Origin: JAMXLO01 sp963819855
GTDB taxonomy: Bacteria > Pseudomonadota > Alphaproteobacteria > Acetobacterales > Acetobacteraceae
Direction of reading: 5' to 3'
NCBI GenBank assembly: GCA_963819855.1
Contig: CAWFYC010000032.1
Location: 1-64,000 of the forward strand
DNA length: 64,000 nucleotides
In this document: piece after piece, positions 62,487 through 64,000 of the stretch
Position numbering within the stretch: position 1 is the first letter of the stretch
Layout of the letters: the number at the start of each line of letters is the position of its first letter
Position numbers and translations under genes: made by a program
The notes under the pieces: generated by a model
Seen by the model: the letters and a program-made list of their open reading frames with translations, nothing else
The model's database searches: none
Told to the model about the DNA's origin: nothing

Positions 62487-62869
62487 GCCGCTATCTGCAC
62501 ACTATGCTGCGCGTGGGCGACCTGGATCGCAGCGTCGGCTTCTACTCGAAGGCGTTCGGCATGAAGGAGCTGCGCCGGCGCGACGTGCCGGACGGGAAAT
62601 ACACGCTGTCGTTCGTCGGCTACGGCGATGAGGACAGCAACACCGCGATCGAGCTGACCTACAACTACGGCGTCGAGAAATACGAGATGGGCGGTGCGTT
62701 CGGCCATCTGGCAATCGGGGTGCCCGACGTGGCGGCGGCCTGCGATGTCGCGGCCAAGGCCGGTGGCACGGTTACGCGGCCGGCGGGGCCGGTGAAGTTC
62801 GGCACCACGATCATCGCGTTCGTCAAGGATCCGGACGGCTACATGATCGAGCTGGTGCAGCGGCCGTAA
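62483..62869 (+). CDS. gloA: Lactoylglutathione lyase (glyoxalase I)
   Basis: 128 residues starting in an ATGA overlap with lpxI. The metal ligands are His in YLHTMLRVGD, Glu in IELTYNYG, His in FGHLAIGV and Glu in YMIELVQ, the standard quartet. It isomerises the methylglyoxal-glutathione adduct. Overlap with lpxI implies co-translation with the lipid A genes, a common but functionally unexplained association. Confidence 0.95.
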   Translation: MSRYLHTMLRVGDLDRSVGFYSKAFGMKELRRRDVPDGKYTLSFVGYGDEDSNTAIELTYNYGVEKYEMGGAFGHLAIGVPDVAAACDVAAKAGGTVTRPAGPVKFGTTIIAFVKDPDGYMIELVQRP

Positions 62870-62965
62870 CGGGCAGCGCAATCGCGACGGGAATAAATCC
62901 GGCTGGCAGCGAGTCCCTGTCTGGCCCGATGGACAGGTCATCGGGCAGCAGGGGAAACGCGCGAC

Positions 62966-63601
62966 ATGCAACCAGCTGCAGACCTGGCTTGTCCCGGCAA
63001 GGCGAAATCCGGGGCGTGCCGATTGGGACCGGTGGCAATACTCGTGATGGCCCTGGCCGTTCCTGCAGCGGCGGCTCCGATCACTCGCACCTACGACGTC
63101 ACGGTCAACAACATCCACGACCTGACCGGAAACAACGTGGCGGCGCCGTTCAATCCGGTCATCGGCTCGTTCACGGTTACATTCGACCCTGCCCTCGACA
63201 CCATCGCGAACCAGACCAGCGGTCTTATGGTGAACAGCCTGAATGTGACCGTCGGCTCGCCGATCGCCTTCTCCTACAGCGCTGCCAACACCGATGAGGT
63301 GCAGATTGGCGGCGTCGACGAGGGGACGGGCGGGCTGACGGACGGTCTCAGCGATTTCCTGGTGGACATTTTCGACGCGTCCGGCCCACAGCCGTTCTTC
63401 GGCAATATGGACTACACAATCTTCGCGACGACGGTGGAGTCCGGCCAATTCTCGGATTTTGGGCCTTCCAGCCGCGCCGATGGCACCGTTACCGTGGTGC
63501 CGGCGGTCGCCGTTCCGGAACCTCCGATGTTCGCTCTCTTCCTGGCCGGCGGGCTGCTGTCGCTTGCGGTCCAGCACAGGGGCAAGAGACGCAACGCGTA
63601 A
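62966..63601 (+). CDS. PEP-CTERM sorting-domain protein
   Basis: 211 residues. A signal peptide covers residues about 20-37 (LGPVAILVMALAVPAAA). The C-terminus is a canonical PEP-CTERM signal: VPEPPMFALFLAGGLL followed by a hydrophobic run and KRRNA. The mature middle has a beta-rich pattern with Thr/Asp stretches. It is exported and probably processed by an exosortase not encoded here. Function unknown. Confidence 0.85.
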   Translation: MQPAADLACPGKAKSGACRLGPVAILVMALAVPAAAAPITRTYDVTVNNIHDLTGNNVAAPFNPVIGSFTVTFDPALDTIANQTSGLMVNSLNVTVGSPIAFSYSAANTDEVQIGGVDEGTGGLTDGLSDFLVDIFDASGPQPFFGNMDYTIFATTVESGQFSDFGPSSRADGTVTVVPAVAVPEPPMFALFLAGGLLSLAVQHRGKRRNA

Positions 63602-63610
63602 TCTGTCCGA

Positions 63611-64000
63611 TCAGCGGCCGGCATCCAGTGCCGCCTGCAGCATCCAGGCAGCCGCCATCCGGTCCACAGCTGCAGCTCGCTTGCGTCGGCTAAGATCGAA
63701 CTCGCCAACCAAAAGCCGATTGACCGCGGCGGACGACAGCCGTTCGTCCCACAGCGCAGTCGGCAGGCCGGTGGCCTCCGACAGCGCCAAAGCCCAATCG
63801 CGCGCCGCCTGTGCCGCCGGCCCCACGGAGCCATCCATCGACAGCGGCAGGCCCACCACCAGTCCGCCGGCACCCTCCTTCAGCGCGATGGCGACGATCT
63901 CGGCGGCGTTGTCGCGCAGCTTCCCGCGCCTGATTGCGCCGTAAGGCGAGGCCAGCGACCGGCCAACATCGGACAGCGCGACGCCGATGGTGCGTGCGCC
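63611..64000 (-). CDS. ruvX: Holliday junction resolvase-like RuvX/YqgF (partial, 5' end outside window)
   Basis: The stop is at 63611-63613 and the frame is open to the right edge, giving 129 C-terminal residues. Motifs of the RNase H-like YqgF fold are GARTIGVALSDVG at the cut end, GLVVGLPLSMDGSVG and LWDERLSSAAVNRLL. It acts in 16S rRNA 5' maturation and possibly recombination. Convergent with the PEP-CTERM gene, with 9 bp between stops. Confidence 0.94.
   Translation of the reverse strand, partial: GARTIGVALSDVGRSLASPYGAIRRGKLRDNAAEIVAIALKEGAGGLVVGLPLSMDGSVGPAAQAARDWALALSEATGLPTALWDERLSSAAVNRLLVGEFDLSRRKRAAAVDRMAAAWMLQAALDAGR

Overview
This window is a high-GC chromosomal segment from an alphaproteobacterium. 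The bamA-skp-lpxD-fabZ-lpxA-lpxI cluster, the alpha-type SspB, ArsR/ArsM/Acr3 and the queuosine gene set all fit the Rhodospirillales, and Acetobacteraceae-like is my best guess. That placement is inferred from gene content only. No phage, plasmid or CRISPR locus is visible. The only intact mobile element is one IS30-family insertion.

Layout. 0-5.4 kb: a GlxA-type AraC regulator (cut by the left edge) diverges from an FAD/BBE oxidoreductase. Two paralogous luciferase-like oxidoreductases follow, both with disrupted 5' ends, flanking a PEP-CTERM protein with DGTSNT repeats. 5.7-9.2 kb: arsenic operon arsR-arsM-MFS-acr3 with a readable promoter and operator. 9.2-15.5 kb: a TylF-like methyltransferase, a first hyuA-hyuB pair, a protein with two apparent winged-helix regions fused to an FHA domain, then a structured intergenic region ending in a strong terminator (candidate sRNA). 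15.5-27 kb: an MFS transporter, tetR with an RND pump and adaptor, and a response regulator/six-GAF hybrid-type sensor kinase pair. 27.4-40.7 kb: a catabolic block with a second hyuA-hyuB pair, class III aminotransferase, CDGSH protein, two enolase-superfamily enzymes, an FAH-family hydrolase, MsrB, a DmpA-like peptidase and a phosphoketolase broken by about eight indels.

41-47.6 kb: lipoprotein, frameshifted MFS, sspB, the IS30 element inside a palindromic repeat, class I fumarase, and a ribbon-helix-helix/PIN toxin-antitoxin module with palindromic operators. 47.6-52.5 kb: VOC protein, then VUT transporter-queA-tgt-queF-queG, which is the late queuosine pathway in one run. 52.7-64 kb: TPR lipoprotein, ispE, tRNA-Gln, bamA (one frameshift), skp, lpxD, fabZ, lpxA, lpxI, a glyoxalase, a second PEP-CTERM protein and ruvX (cut by the right edge).

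Two features run through the window. First, there are at least four families of palindromic intergenic repeats. They sit between genes of operons, inside the que locus and around the IS element. Second, single-base indels cluster in a few genes (LLM pair, xfp, MFS, bamA). One falls in the normally essential bamA, and the broken frames have no in-frame stops between indels, so many of these 'pseudogenes' may be consensus errors in the assembly rather than biology.
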